The position numbers were made by a program, and so were the translations under genes. A stretch of DNA of 64,000 bases from positions 6,841,962 through 6,905,961 of the forward strand of contig NZ_CP034072.1 in NCBI RefSeq assembly GCF_003855255.1. The letters run 5' to 3'. Shown here piece after piece: positions 46,622 to 55,346 of this stretch. The notes beneath the pieces are model-generated. The model saw nothing but the letters and a program-made list of their open reading frames with translations. It ran no database searches and had not been told where the DNA came from. This DNA is from Mycolicibacterium nivoides. Lineage in GTDB: Bacteria; Actinomycetota; Actinomycetes; Mycobacteriales; Mycobacteriaceae. How positions within the stretch are numbered: the first letter of the stretch is position 1; every line of letters starts with the position of its first letter.

Positions 46622-48091
46622 ATGACCGAACATTTCGATGTTGTGATCGTCGGTGCCGGCATTTCCGGCATCAGCACGGCCTGGCACCTGCAGGACCGTT
46701 GCCCGACCAAGAGCTACGTGATCCTCGAGCGCCGGGAGAACATCGGCGGCACCTGGGACCTGTTCAAATACCCGGGTATCCGTTCCGACTCCGACATGTT
46801 CACCCTCGGATTCCGGTTCAAGCCGTGGGAGTCGGCCAAGTCGATCGCCGACGGCGAGTCGATCTGGAACTACATCAACGAGGCTGCCGACGAGAACGGC
46901 ATCAGGAACCACATTCGCACCGGCCACCGCGTGCTCTCGGTGGACTGGTCGGACGCTGACAACCGCTGGACCGTCGACGTCGAGCACAACGGCGAAGCCA
47001 AGCAGATCACCGCGTCGTTCCTGTCGGTGTGCAGTGGCTACTACAACTACGACGAGGGCTACTCGCCTGAGTTCCCCGGCGAGGCAGACTTCAAGGGACA
47101 GATCGTCCACCCGCAGCACTGGCCCGAGGACCTCGACTACACGGGCAAGAACGTCGTGGTGATCGGCTCCGGAGCCACCGCCATCACGCTCATCCCGTCG
47201 CTGGTCAGCGGCGGCGTCGGACACGTCACGATGCTGCAGCGTTCACCCACCTACGTCGGATCCCTGCCGCTGGTCGACCCGGTGGCCGTGAAGACCAACA
47301 AGTACCTGCCCAAGAACCTGGCGCACTTCGTCAACCGGTGGAAGCAGATCGGATACAGCACCGGCCAGTACCAGGTCGCGCGCCGCTTCCCGTCGGTCTT
47401 CAAGCAGTTCCTTCGCAAGATGGGGACCCGCCGCCTGCCCGAGGGCTTCGACTACGACAAGCACTTCAGCCCGAGCTACGCCCCGTGGGACGAGCGAGTC
47501 TGCCTGGCCCCCAACGGGGATCTGTTCAAAGCCATCCGCTCTGGCAAGGCCGGCGTCGTCACCGACACCATCGACACCTTCACCGAAACCGGCATCAAGC
47601 TGAGCTCCGGTGAGGAGTTGCAGGCCGACATCATCGTCACCGCGACCGGCCTGAACATGCAGCTGTTCGGCGGCGCGGTGGCCCACCGCAACGGCGAGCC
47701 GATCGATCTGACCAAGTCCATGACCTACAAGGGCCTCATGCTCTCGGGTGTGCCGAACATGGCCATCACGTTCGGCTACACGAACGCGTCCTGGACGCTG
47801 AAGGCCGACCTGGTGTCCGAGTTCATCTGCCGCGTGCTGAACTACATGGACGCCAACGGTTTCGACCGCGTCGAACCGCAGCACCCGGGCGGTGCCGTCG
47901 ACGAGCTGCCGTTCATGGACTTCACCCCCGGCTACTTCCGGCGGGCCATGGACAGCCTGCCGAAGTCGGGTTCGGAAGCGCCGTGGAAGCTCAAGCAGAA
48001 CTACTTCTTCGACATGCGGACCATCCGGTACGGCAAGGTCGACGAAGAGTCGCTGATGTTCACCAAACACCGTGCCGCAGTGACGGTTTAG
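46622..48091 (+). CDS. ethA: FAD-containing monooxygenase EthA (Baeyer-Villiger type)
   Basis: 489 residues. NADPH/FAD-dependent Baeyer-Villiger monooxygenase; in M. tuberculosis it activates the thioamide prodrug ethionamide. FAD motif VVIVGAGISGIS (residues 7-18), BVMO fingerprint FKGQIVHPQHW (157-167, FxGxxxHxxxW), NADPH motif VVVIGSGATAITL (178-190). The gene starts at ATG 46622 directly after the EthR operator. The natural substrates are ketones, possibly linked to mycolic or other lipid metabolism. Ends with a strong hairpin at 48102-48157. Confidence 0.95.
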   Translation: MTEHFDVVIVGAGISGISTAWHLQDRCPTKSYVILERRENIGGTWDLFKYPGIRSDSDMFTLGFRFKPWESAKSIADGESIWNYINEAADENGIRNHIRTGHRVLSVDWSDADNRWTVDVEHNGEAKQITASFLSVCSGYYNYDEGYSPEFPGEADFKGQIVHPQHWPEDLDYTGKNVVVIGSGATAITLIPSLVSGGVGHVTMLQRSPTYVGSLPLVDPVAVKTNKYLPKNLAHFVNRWKQIGYSTGQYQVARRFPSVFKQFLRKMGTRRLPEGFDYDKHFSPSYAPWDERVCLAPNGDLFKAIRSGKAGVVTDTIDTFTETGIKLSSGEELQADIIVTATGLNMQLFGGAVAHRNGEPIDLTKSMTYKGLMLSGVPNMAITFGYTNASWTLKADLVSEFICRVLNYMDANGFDRVEPQHPGGAVDELPFMDFTPGYFRRAMDSLPKSGSEAPWKLKQNYFFDMRTIRYGKVDEESLMFTKHRAAVTV

Positions 48092-48101
48092 TTTCTCCGT
48101 C

Positions 48102-48157
48102 GAGCAGACGTAAAACTGCCCCTTCTCGCGTGAGAAGGGGCAGGTTTGCGTCTGCTC
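48102..48157. terminator. Long bidirectional hairpin after ethA
   Basis: Two 26-base arms around a GCGT loop, starting GAGCAGACGTAAAACTGC and ending in GTCTGCTC, with only three mispairs or wobble pairs. It separates ethA from the convergent rraA (ends at 48161) and is the strongest terminator-like structure in the window. Confidence 0.8.
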
Positions 48158-48160
48158 GCG

Positions 48161-48643
48161 CTAGGAAGCGGCGACCACGACGATGCCGTCCTCGTCGCAG
48201 TAGGCGATCTCGCCCGGGACGAAGGTCACCCCGCCGAACTCCACGGGCACGTCGCGCTCACCCTCGCCGGTCTTGGTGCCCTTGCGCGGGTTGGTGCCCA
48301 GTGCCTTGATGCCGACATCGATGGTGCGCAGCGTCGCGGCGTCCCGCACCGGTCCGTTGACGACCACGCCCGACCAGCCGTTGTCATGGGCCAGCCCGGC
48401 GATGATGTCGCCGACCAGCGCGGTGTGCAGCGAGCCACCGCCATCGACGACCAGCACCCCGCCGTCGCCCGGGGTGGACAGGATCGACTTGAGCAGTGCG
48501 TTGTCCTGAAAGCAGCGCACCGTGGTGATCGGCCCGGCGAACATCGTCTTGCCGCCGTAGTTCTGTAACTGCAGATCGCAGCTACGGACGTCGGGGTAGA
48601 TCTCGTCGACCAGATCAGCGGTGGCGCGCGGTTCGATACTCAC
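48161..48643 (-). CDS. rraA: RraA-like protein (Rv3853-like)
   Basis: 160 residues, RraA/HMG-aldolase fold (older label MenG). Signature: [56 protein letters not shown] with the Mg-binding Asp in GPVRD. Family members either bind and inhibit RNase E (E. coli RraA) or cleave 4-hydroxy-4-methyl-2-oxoglutarate/oxaloacetate; which applies to mycobacteria is not decided by sequence. Position beside ethA/ethR as in M. tuberculosis. Confidence 0.88.
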   Translation of the reverse strand: MSIEPRATADLVDEIYPDVRSCDLQLQNYGGKTMFAGPITTVRCFQDNALLKSILSTPGDGGVLVVDGGGSLHTALVGDIIAGLAHDNGWSGVVVNGPVRDAATLRTIDVGIKALGTNPRKGTKTGEGERDVPVEFGGVTFVPGEIAYCDEDGIVVVAAS

Positions 48644-48663
48644 CCGGCGATTATCGCAGCCGG

Positions 48664-49425
48664 CTAGCCGGCGATGCTTTGCACGATGATGTCGTGCACG
48701 AACTGGGCCAGGCCCGGTTCGATGTCGTCGTAGTAGCGGGTGAACCGCTCATCCGCGAGATACATCTGTGCGAGGCAGACGTGCATGTCGTCGCTGCAGT
48801 CGTAGAACCGGGAGATGTTGGCGCGATGCCGGGCGGCCAGCGCATTCGCCTGCGGCGAGCCCGGCACGAATCCGGCGCGCTTACCCTCGGCCAGGGCGTC
48901 GAGTAGCGCGTCGTTCTCCGCCTTCATCTCGACCCAGTCCTGCTTGGTGAGTCTGGCCGCGCGCTCCTGTGACTGCCGCCATTCGTCGGTGCCACCCCAG
49001 CGCTCGCGGACCTCGTCGGCATGCTCGTCGTACACGGCACTGCCGAAGATCTCCACCTGCTCCTCGGCGGTCAGCTGGATTCCCCTGTGGTGGGCGCTCA
49101 TCAATTCCTCCACTGCCTTGATGGTCTGCTGAAGCCGCTCGGCCTGATCGCACAGCAGGCTGTGCTGGCGTCGCAGGTGGGCGAGCACGTCGGCATCGCC
49201 CTCGATCAGGGACCGGATCTCATCCAGGGCCAGGCCGACCGAGCGATACACCAGCACCAGGTGCAGGCGCTCGATGTCGGCATCGGTGTAGCCGCGGTAG
49301 CCGGCCGCGGTACGCACAGTCGGTACCACCAGACCGATGTGGTCGTAGTGATGCAGCGTGCGCACCGAGACACCTGTCAGCTCGGCGACCGCACCGACAG
49401 ATCTCGCCTCTGAATTCGCGTGCAT
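48664..49425 (-). CDS. MerR-family regulator of the TipA type
   Basis: 253 residues. N-terminal Mer[25 protein letters not shown], with the wing [19 protein letters not shown]; then a coiled-coil ([20 protein letters not shown]) and a C-terminal TipAS-like domain (about 135-253) that binds thiopeptide-type or other drugs ([38 protein letters not shown]). Its own promoter has the MerR hallmark of a 19-base spacer with a palindrome, so it is probably auto-activated. Leaderless start is likely: only 6 bases separate the -10 element from ATG 49425. Confidence 0.9.
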   Translation of the reverse strand: MHANSEARSVGAVAELTGVSVRTLHHYDHIGLVVPTVRTAAGYRGYTDADIERLHLVLVYRSVGLALDEIRSLIEGDADVLAHLRRQHSLLCDQAERLQQTIKAVEELMSAHHRGIQLTAEEQVEIFGSAVYDEHADEVRERWGGTDEWRQSQERAARLTKQDWVEMKAENDALLDALAEGKRAGFVPGSPQANALAARHRANISRFYDCSDDMHVCLAQMYLADERFTRYYDDIEPGLAQFVHDIIVQSIAG

Positions 49426-49431
49426 GAGGCC

Positions 49432-49462
49432 ACTATCGACCCTGACGTCGCGTCAGGGTCAA
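49432..49462 (-). promoter_or_regulatory. MerR-type promoter with 19-base spacer and palindromic operator
   Basis: Read on the reverse strand: TTGACC (49462-49457), 19-base spacer, GATAGT (49437-49432). The palindrome GACCCTGACG/CGTCAGGGTC with 3-base centre (49438-49460) fills the spacer. This is the canonical layout for activation by a MerR/TipA protein through DNA untwisting. Confidence 0.78.
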
Positions 49463-49469
49463 GCCCAGA

Positions 49470-49994
49470 TCAGCTCTCGTCGGAATGACGGCGGCTGAGC
49501 AACACCAGCAGCACGGCCAAAACGCCCACGGCCACCGCCGCGGCGAGTGGCAACTTGGACGACGGACTCTCGCTGATCGGGACCGGGACCGGGCCGGACA
49601 CCGGGTTGGCTGCCGACGTGACAGTCGACTTGGCCTGGGCCGCAGCCTCTTTGGCGGCCTTCGCGACATCCGGCAAGGGAGTGACGGGAGCGGGGGCCGC
49701 CTTGACCGGAGGCGGGGCAGGCTCAGCCTTCTTGGCCGGGGCCTTCTTCGCCGGAGCTTTCTTGGCGGCCTTGGCAGGGGCCTTCTTCGCTGCGGCCTTC
49801 TTGGCCGGAGCCTTCTTCGCGGGGGCCTTCTTGGCCGGCGGAGGACCGGGTTTGGGAGCCGGAGTGGGAGGGGCCGGAGTGGGCGGAGCCGGAGCGGGCG
49901 GGGCAGGATCCGTGCCGGCCGCTGACGCATCGGCCGCAGCCGACTCAGCCGCGGTTTCGGGCTTCTCGGCGGGTTGATCCTGCTGCTCTGCCAT
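49470..49994 (-). CDS. hns: Hns-type histone-like membrane protein (Rv3852-like)
   Basis: 174 residues from ATG 49994. Acidic Ala/Glu-rich head (about 1-50), a proline/lysine tail with PAKKAPAKKA-type repeats (about 52-92) like H1/HU tails, a linker, and one C-terminal membrane helix (LPLAAAVAVGVLAVLLVLLS) with tail RRHSDES. The same layout defines M. tuberculosis Rv3852, reported as DNA-binding and membrane-anchored. May tether nucleoid DNA to the membrane. The repeats give a GCGGC-rich, slippage-prone DNA tract at 49717-49843. Confidence 0.85.
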   Translation of the reverse strand: MAEQQDQPAEKPETAAESAAADASAAGTDPAPPAPAPPTPAPPTPAPKPGPPPAKKAPAKKAPAKKAAAKKAPAKAAKKAPAKKAPAKKAEPAPPPVKAAPAPVTPLPDVAKAAKEAAAQAKSTVTSAANPVSGPVPVPISESPSSKLPLAAAVAVGVLAVLLVLLSRRHSDES

Positions 49995-50076
49995 CTGGCT
50001 GCTCCTTTGCAGTATCTGGTGTTCCGCGGTGGGCGGGGGCCGGCAGTGTTTCCCATCATGCCAGGCGCCGCAGCGG

Positions 50077-50910
50077 TCAACCCGTGACGGCCAGAGCCGC
50101 GGCAAGGGTGACCGCAACAGCCATCATGCCCAATTCCACCAACGAACGGTGCTGCGACAACGCGGCGCTGCTGCGGTGTGCCCGCGCCGCGGGCAGCCAC
50201 TGCGACCGGTTTCGCCAGGCCAGCACCAACAAGATCACGGTCACGACCACTTTGGCCGCCAACAGCCGGCCATAGCCGGTGCCCCACAACTCGGCGGGCG
50301 AATCCAACTTGACCGCGGCTCCGGCCACACCGGCGATCAGCAGCACACCCACGCACGACAGCGACAACTGTGAGAACCGGGGCAGCACCCTGGCCCACTG
50401 GCCGCGATGCGTCACCGTCAGCACCAGCGCCGCCAGCACGCCGCACCACACCGCCGCCGCCAGTGCGTGCACGGCCACGGCCATCCCACCGATCGGGCTC
50501 TCCGAAAGATGCCCGGTCAGAGTCCTGGCCGCCATCCCGACGGCTGCGACGCCGACAATCGCGGACGTGGTGGTGGCGCCGCGCGGAACCAGGATCGCCA
50601 CCACACCGACGACGAGTGCCGCCGCGATACCGACCAGCCCCGAACGTCCGGAAGCGGTGTACAGACCGAAGTCGGTCAGGGTGCGCACGCCGATCTGCCA
50701 GAACCCGACTCCCGCGGTCTGCGCCGCCTCCACGGTCAACCGCACGATCTCGGCCAGCAGCCAGATCGCCGCGGCCAGGGCGAGTGGCCCGGTGGCCCGC
50801 CGGCTCAGCTCGGCGCGGTAGCGGTCGGATTCGAGCAGTGGCACCGCCCCCAGGCCGAGGGTGACGATGGCGGCGCCGTCAGCCAGCGCCCGGATCAGCG
50901 CGCCGGTCAC
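50077..50910 (-). CDS. CopD-domain copper resistance membrane protein
   Basis: 277 residues from GTG 50910, which overlaps the CopC stop by 4 bases. About seven to eight helices; CopD-type strings GHLSESPIGGMAVAVHALAAAVWCGVL, FSQLSLSCVGVLLIAGVAGA and WGTGYGRLLAAKVVVTVILL contain the conserved His residues expected to take over copper in the membrane. A longer frame reaches to 50979 and would overlap CopC by 73 bases. It is the last gene of a four- or five-gene copper cluster. Confidence 0.88.
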   Translation of the reverse strand: MTGALIRALADGAAIVTLGLGAVPLLESDRYRAELSRRATGPLALAAAIWLLAEIVRLTVEAAQTAGVGFWQIGVRTLTDFGLYTASGRSGLVGIAAALVVGVVAILVPRGATTTSAIVGVAAVGMAARTLTGHLSESPIGGMAVAVHALAAAVWCGVLAALVLTVTHRGQWARVLPRFSQLSLSCVGVLLIAGVAGAAVKLDSPAELWGTGYGRLLAAKVVVTVILLVLAWRNRSQWLPAARAHRSSAALSQHRSLVELGMMAVAVTLAAALAVTG

Positions 50911-51413
50911 CGTTGACGCCGGACCGCCCACCAGGCTCCGCCGCCGATGAGTACCACGGCGACCAGAACGAACGGCCACACCACGATGCCGCCGTCGGAC
51001 TGCGCCGGTGACGAGGCGGCAGGCCCCGGAGTACCAGCGCCGGCGACGGTCAGGTCGAACGACCAGGAACCCGAGACCACATGCCCGTCTGCCGAGGTCA
51101 CCCGGTAGTTCACCATGTACGTACCCGCCGGGCCGAGTGGGCGGACCCCGACGCTCAGCATCGCGCCGGCGACCAACGGATCACCCTCGGACCACAGGTT
51201 GTTGTCCGGGCCGACGACGGTCATGTTGGCGAAGGCAGGCTGCAGCGCCTCGTTGAAGGTGGCGCTCACCCGCGGGGGTGAGGCGCTGAGCGCCGCGTGC
51301 TCGGCCGGCTCCGCTGCCACTCGGGCCGCGTGCGCCGACGCCGCAGGGGCCCCGAGCATTGCGGAGGCGGCCAGGATCAGCCCGGTGAGGGCCGCGGCGA
51401 GCAGGCGGCTCAT
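50907..51413 (-). CDS. CopC-domain copper-binding protein with C-terminal membrane anchor
   Basis: 168 residues. Signal peptide (residues 1-27, ending SAHAA), then the CopC beta-barrel: mature start HAARVAAEPAEHAAL with the N-terminal His copper ligand, ATFNEALQPAF, and DGHVVSGSWSFDL with a second His; then a linker and a C-terminal helix (VVWPFVLVAVVLIGGGAWW). Binds Cu(II) outside the membrane and passes it to CopD. The ATG overlaps the YcnI stop by 4 bases. Confidence 0.92.
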   Translation of the reverse strand: MSRLLAAALTGLILAASAMLGAPAASAHAARVAAEPAEHAALSASPPRVSATFNEALQPAFANMTVVGPDNNLWSEGDPLVAGAMLSVGVRPLGPAGTYMVNYRVTSADGHVVSGSWSFDLTVAGAGTPGPAASSPAQSDGGIVVWPFVLVAVVLIGGGAWWAVRRQR

Positions 51414-52096
51414 GACCGGCGCCGGGTCAGCAGGCCTGCGACCACTGCGGCGGCCGCGACGATCAACGCTCCACCTGCCAGCCAGCGCGCCGAATTGTCG
51501 ACGGTGCTCGAGGGCTCAGCGACGGCAGGCGCGGTCTGCGCGGGTGCCAGGGGTGCCTCGGTGCCGTGTTCGGCGGATTCGGATGCGGGCGGGGTTCCGG
51601 TCAGCGTCAGTTGCGGCGCGGGATGCTCGGGCTCGCTGCCGTCGGGCAGGGGCGCCTGATCCCACCGGACCACGGAGCCGTCGGAGTAGGTCTGGGTGAC
51701 GGGGAAGCTCGCCGTCGGCGCATCGGGCAGTTTGACCGACACCCGGAACAGCGCGAACTGCTCGGGTGAGATGCCCACCCCGGGTGCCGCGGTCCAGGTG
51801 ACCGTCCGGACAGTGCCTGCGGCGGTGTCACGGTCGAGCTTGGCGGTCCACCCCGGCATGACCTCGGTGCGGGCTGAGGCGACGTCGGGCAGATCGACCG
51901 TCAATTGTGTTGTCAGCGCACCGGTATCGGACTCGCCGGGGACCCGGAAGGTGAGGACCGAGGTGGACCCCGGCGTCGGATTGTCGGCGTCGACGTGGAC
52001 ATGCGCCCATGCCGGTGCGGCGGTGAGCAGACCGGTGACGGCGACCGCCGCGGTCGTGAGCAGGGCGCGCGAGGACGCCCCGGTGAGGGATTGCAT
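51410..52096 (-). CDS. YcnI-type copper-binding membrane-anchored protein (DUF1775)
   Basis: 228 residues from ATG 52096. Signal peptide ending AWAHVHV, so the mature chain begins with His, the Cu-binding histidine of YcnI proteins. DUF1775 domain: HVHVDADNPTPGSTSVLTFR, VMPGWTAKL, GVGISPEQFALFRVSV, PVTQTYSDGSVVRWDQ; a tryptophan close to the site (PGWTA) belongs to the known motif. C-terminal helix anchors it. Coupled to copC and copD, a known combination in actinobacteria for copper acquisition or storage. Confidence 0.92.
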   Translation of the reverse strand: MQSLTGASSRALLTTAAVAVTGLLTAAPAWAHVHVDADNPTPGSTSVLTFRVPGESDTGALTTQLTVDLPDVASARTEVMPGWTAKLDRDTAAGTVRTVTWTAAPGVGISPEQFALFRVSVKLPDAPTASFPVTQTYSDGSVVRWDQAPLPDGSEPEHPAPQLTLTGTPPASESAEHGTEAPLAPAQTAPAVAEPSSTVDNSARWLAGGALIVAAAAVVAGLLTRRRS

Positions 52097-52134
52097 CTCT
52101 GGGTGTCTTTCTGGAGTTGGTCGGGGTGGGACGG

Positions 52135-52659
52135 TCAGGCGCTGACGCCGACCGGCGGACCCCGGTGAGACACCGAAGCGGCCAGGAGGAGGGCCGACTG
52201 CAGCGGCTGGTCGGTGCCGCGTGCCATGCGGCAGACCGTCGGCACCGGCCCGGTCCGGCCCTCCCGGACCATCGCGCGCACCACCCGCGACATCGCTGCC
52301 CACAACCGCGTACCCCAGGCGATCAGGCCCGCGCCGAGCGATACCGCTGCCAGGTGCGCGCAGAACATCACCAAGCCGGGCTGGGCGCTGTGCGAGTGGC
52401 CCGCCGTCGCCAGGAGCACGTGGGCCAGCAGCTGGCCGGTACCCAGCAGCCCCCACAACACCGCGGTGCGGTTCGCGCGGGCCACGGTCGCGGCCACCGA
52501 TCCGAAGGTCACCGCGAGGACGACGAGCTGGGCGGCGACCGCCCCGCCCGGCAAGGCACCGCCGGCGGCGCCATGGGCCGCTACGGCCAATGCGGCCGTG
52601 AGGGAGCCGACGGCCGTACCGCGCAGTGGGGCTGCGGAATCGATACGGACGCCGGTCAT
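52135..52659 (-). CDS. Small polytopic membrane protein of the copper cluster
   Basis: 174 residues, four or five hydrophobic segments (GSLTAALAVAAHGAAGG, VAAQLVVLAVTFGSVAATVA, AVLWGLLGTGQLLAHVLLAT, MFCAHLAAVSLGAGLIAWG). In-membrane His residues (LAAHGAAG, AHVLLATAGHSHSAQ, FCAHLA) recall copper-cluster proteins that accompany ycnI/copCD in actinobacteria. Unknown individual function. Placed 38 bases upstream of the ycnI gene and 10 bases downstream of the Rv3850-like gene. Confidence 0.78.
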   Translation of the reverse strand: MTGVRIDSAAPLRGTAVGSLTAALAVAAHGAAGGALPGGAVAAQLVVLAVTFGSVAATVARANRTAVLWGLLGTGQLLAHVLLATAGHSHSAQPGLVMFCAHLAAVSLGAGLIAWGTRLWAAMSRVVRAMVREGRTGPVPTVCRMARGTDQPLQSALLLAASVSHRGPPVGVSA

Positions 52660-52669
52660 GGAATCGGGC

Positions 52670-53326
52670 TCAGACCAGTCCCAGCCGAGCCATCAGGTCG
52701 GCATCGATGCCGTCGAGCTGAGCGGCGATGGCCGCGTGGGCGCCGCGGCGACGTGCGGTCGGCATGTTCTCGGCGGCGGTCACTGCCGCGGCCAGGTCGG
52801 TGAGCCGTTCGTTGATCGCCGTGACGAACTGCTTGGTCTCGGCGTCCTTCGGCTTCTTCTCGGCGACCTGCCGCAGCGTCTGTTCGGCCCCGGAGATCCG
52901 CGCGGACAGCTCGGCGCCGTGCCCGGAGAACTGACCGAGCTGCGCCAGCGGGACACCGAGGCGATCGGCGCGACGTTCGTCCAGGGCACCCCGGGCGGCC
53001 GTGGCGGCACGGTAGATCAGCGGCACGAGGACGGGCGCCAGCAAACGTGTGACGGTCAGCAGGCGGCGAATCCTGGCGGGGGCGAGCAGACGTCCCTCGC
53101 GGGCGGCTTTCAACTCGGTCTCGGCCACTTTGAGGGCCGCGCGGTCGCTGTCCCGCTGCGTCTTGACCTGAGCTTTGAGGGCCCGCTGCGCAGATTTTTG
53201 ATCCGACTTGATGCGACGAGCCTCGTTCTTTGCGGTGAGCCGGGCTTCCAGCTTGGCCTTGGCCTTGATGGCGCGGGCTTCGGCGCGGCGGGTGGCGCGG
53301 CTTTTTCGTCGCGTGAACAGGCCCAT
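52670..53326 (-). CDS. Conserved hypothetical protein, Rv3850-like
   Basis: 218 residues from ATG 53326, the same length as M. tuberculosis Rv3850. Highly basic, alpha-helical N-terminal half (GLFTRRKSRATRRAEARAIK, KSDQKSAQRALKAQVKTQ) with a heptad character, then a short hydrophobic segment (TRLLAPVLVPLIYRAATAA) and a further helical part. May attach to nucleic acid or to the inner membrane face; no domain is recognised. It could head the copper operon, as the gap to the next gene is 10 bases, but it also occurs in genomes where its neighbours differ. Confidence 0.8.
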   Translation of the reverse strand: MGLFTRRKSRATRRAEARAIKAKAKLEARLTAKNEARRIKSDQKSAQRALKAQVKTQRDSDRAALKVAETELKAAREGRLLAPARIRRLLTVTRLLAPVLVPLIYRAATAARGALDERRADRLGVPLAQLGQFSGHGAELSARISGAEQTLRQVAEKKPKDAETKQFVTAINERLTDLAAAVTAAENMPTARRRGAHAAIAAQLDGIDADLMARLGLV

Positions 53327-53537
53327 TCCGGTTGCCTCCCGGTCAATTCGTCGTGTGTTTGTGGTCACCGCAGAACTGCTGCAGACCCACAGTATCGTCC
53401 GGTGGATTTGCTCCGCCGCGGCTCCCCGCGATCGGGGTGGTCAATCGCCTCAGCTAGCAAATTTGCACTGCATGTTTGTGCAAGAATCGAATTCGTTAAC
53501 GAAGCGTTTGGGCGGTGCGCGAAAGGGTGGTGACAAC

Positions 53538-54785
53538 GTGCGTTCGCGGTTGCGCGTCGCCGCCTCGACCGGTCTGGTGCTTACTGGCCTGATCATCGCC
53601 GGTGTCGGGGGAGCATTGGCGTTTGCCGATCCGGATCGGGGCCGGCCCGACGGCGGTCAGGGCTCGTCGAACAGTGCCGGCAACGGGCACGGGGGCAAGG
53701 ACCACGGCCAAGGCCACGGTCAGGACGGCGACTCCCAGGGCGAAGGTGACGACGGCGGAAGCTCGCCGGGCACCCGCACGTCCCACAAACCCACCAAGAC
53801 GAGCGGCAAGCCCACCAAGACGACGGGCAAACCGACCAAGACCGACGAACCCACCGGGCCGTCGCAACCGTCCGGCACCCGGACGCCTCCGCAAACCGGA
53901 ACCGACACCAACACCCCGACCAAGACCGACACGCCGACCCCGACCAAGACCGACACGGCGACACCCAGCACGAAGCCGTCGGAGTCGGAGACACCCACGA
54001 CTTCGGGCACTGTCGAGACGACCACGGCGTCGTCGTCGACCGAGACCACGGTGACGATGTCTGCGACGACGACTGCGACCACCTCGCGCACGACCGAGAC
54101 GACAGCGACCACCACGAAAACGACCGAGCCGACAACCGAGACCACGGAGACCACCGAGACCACCGAGACCACCAAGTCGACCTCGGAGACGACCTCTGGG
54201 ACTTCGGGGACCACCACATCGGGGAGCACCGAAACCACCACGACCCTCATCGGCGGCCCGGCCGGAGGAGGCGGTGGCGTTGGCGGCGGGGTTCCCGCGC
54301 CGTTCAACTTCCCGCGCCCGCCGCAGATGCTGTTGCCGCCACCGCAGGCCCAGGTGCTCGCCGACGTGGCCGCGCCGCCCCCGCCCGGCCTCGCCGCGGC
54401 GGCCGGGGTGGCGCCGGTAGCCGTTCCGGTGGTCGTGCTGCCTGTCATCGTGCCGCCGCTCGCGGTGCCGTTGGGCGCTCCGGGTTCCGATCATGGGCCG
54501 CAGTCCGGCCCGAGGTCGGGACCCGACGTGCAGCCCAACACCAAGATGCGGACCCAGACGAGGCCTCCCGCCGCCGTCGGTTTGGACGCGGGCCTCCCGC
54601 CGGCGTCCTTCCGGGCCGGCTACACGGACTACCTGCGCACCGCAAACACGCTGGAAATCGCGGCGATGGCCCTGCCCGGCGTGACCGGGATGATGGCACT
54701 GACCGGCCTGGGCGGGCTGGTGGGTTACCGGCAGGCGAAAGCCGGCCGTACGGTCCGAATCGACGCCAGTCGATTCATGCGTTAG
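53538..54785 (+). CDS. Mucin-like Thr-rich exported protein with C-terminal membrane anchor
   Basis: 415 residues from GTG 53538. Signal-anchor (RLRVAASTGLVLTGLIIAGV, residues 5-24), a Gly/His/Asp-rich stretch (33-80), KPTKT repeats (84-103), then a long Thr/Glu/Ser/Pro region (about 104-236, with ETT units) without structure, a Pro/Ala/Val stretch (250-315) and a C-terminal helix (about 373-396) with tail RQAKAGRTVRIDASRFMR. It should be a surface-exposed, probably O-mannosylated rod. No LPxTG motif. It lies 69 bases upstream of the ImmA/IrrE peptidase gene in a short three-gene run. Function unknown. Confidence 0.78.
   Translation: MRSRLRVAASTGLVLTGLIIAGVGGALAFADPDRGRPDGGQGSSNSAGNGHGGKDHGQGHGQDGDSQGEGDDGGSSPGTRTSHKPTKTSGKPTKTTGKPTKTDEPTGPSQPSGTRTPPQTGTDTNTPTKTDTPTPTKTDTATPSTKPSESETPTTSGTVETTTASSSTETTVTMSATTTATTSRTTETTATTTKTTEPTTETTETTETTETTKSTSETTSGTSGTTTSGSTETTTTLIGGPAGGGGGVGGGVPAPFNFPRPPQMLLPPPQAQVLADVAAPPPPGLAAAAGVAPVAVPVVVLPVIVPPLAVPLGAPGSDHGPQSGPRSGPDVQPNTKMRTQTRPPAAVGLDAGLPPASFRAGYTDYLRTANTLEIAAMALPGVTGMMALTGLGGLVGYRQAKAGRTVRIDASRFMR
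54138..54173 (+). repeat. Four tandem 9-base repeats in the Thr-rich gene
   Basis: GAGACCACC-type units (first copy ends ACG) repeated four times in frame, coding for ETT triplets. Such tracts expand and contract by slippage, so the protein stalk may vary between strains. Confidence 0.7.
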
Positions 54786-54854
54786 GAACGACCTGGGAGA
54801 ATCCAGGTAAGGGGTCTTGTCCGGGCGTGCTACGAAAGGGTGGAAAGGGGGATC

Positions 54855-55346
54855 ATGTCCGCCAGTCGAAGCGTCACGCGCGCTGTCAACGAGGTTCTCG
54901 ACCTCGCCCCTCGACAGGGCGAAGTCACATTGACCCGCCTGGTCGACGCGGTGAGCGCAGACCGCGGCAGGCCGATCGAACTGACCATGGCAGAGCTTCC
55001 GCCCGGGGTCTGCGGGCAGTGGCGTCAGTACGCCGACCGCGATGTGTTCCTCATCCAGCAGGGCCTGCCGGCCTGGGACCGCACCCTGGCTCACGAGCTC
55101 GGCCACCTGGTGCTCGGCCACGAGGGCATCTCGATCGTCGACGCCGCCGCGGCCACCGCCGAGGTGGCCACCTCGGATCTGATCAGCTACATGCTCAACC
55201 AACGGACCGGCTGCATGGGTCCCAACGGCGAGGACATCGAGCAAGAAGCTGAGGACTTCGCCGCGCTCCTGCTCTACCGCCTGGGCCGGCTGCCCTCCGA
55301 CCGGTCATCGATCGTGCAGGTACGCCTCGGAGAGGCATTTGGTTGA
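54855..55346 (+). CDS. ImmA/IrrE-family metallopeptidase
   Basis: 163 residues from ATG 54855 with a purine-rich ribosome site before it. Zinc-peptidase motif HELGH in TLAHELGHLVLGH and a downstream acidic helix EDIEQEAEDFAALLL with the third ligand; these are hallmarks of the ImmA/IrrE family (DUF955), which cleaves repressors such as ImmR or DdrO. N-terminal part: LAPRQGEVTLTRLVDAVSAD. It lacks an HTH domain, which in other systems comes as a separate XRE protein. The stop overlaps the TTG start of the next gene (TTGA at 55343), so it is translationally coupled to the membrane protein. Confidence 0.88.
   Translation: MSASRSVTRAVNEVLDLAPRQGEVTLTRLVDAVSADRGRPIELTMAELPPGVCGQWRQYADRDVFLIQQGLPAWDRTLAHELGHLVLGHEGISIVDAAAATAEVATSDLISYMLNQRTGCMGPNGEDIEQEAEDFAALLLYRLGRLPSDRSSIVQVRLGEAFG

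Noticed and set aside
49485..49977. Gly/Arg- or Ala/Gly-rich frames opposite to hns
   Set aside because: Mirror image of the PAKKA repeats of the real gene.
53496..55244. 582-codon frame opposite to the Thr-rich gene
   Set aside because: Low-complexity sequence keeps several frames open; the + frame has a signal peptide, an anchor helix and a start at a fitting place.
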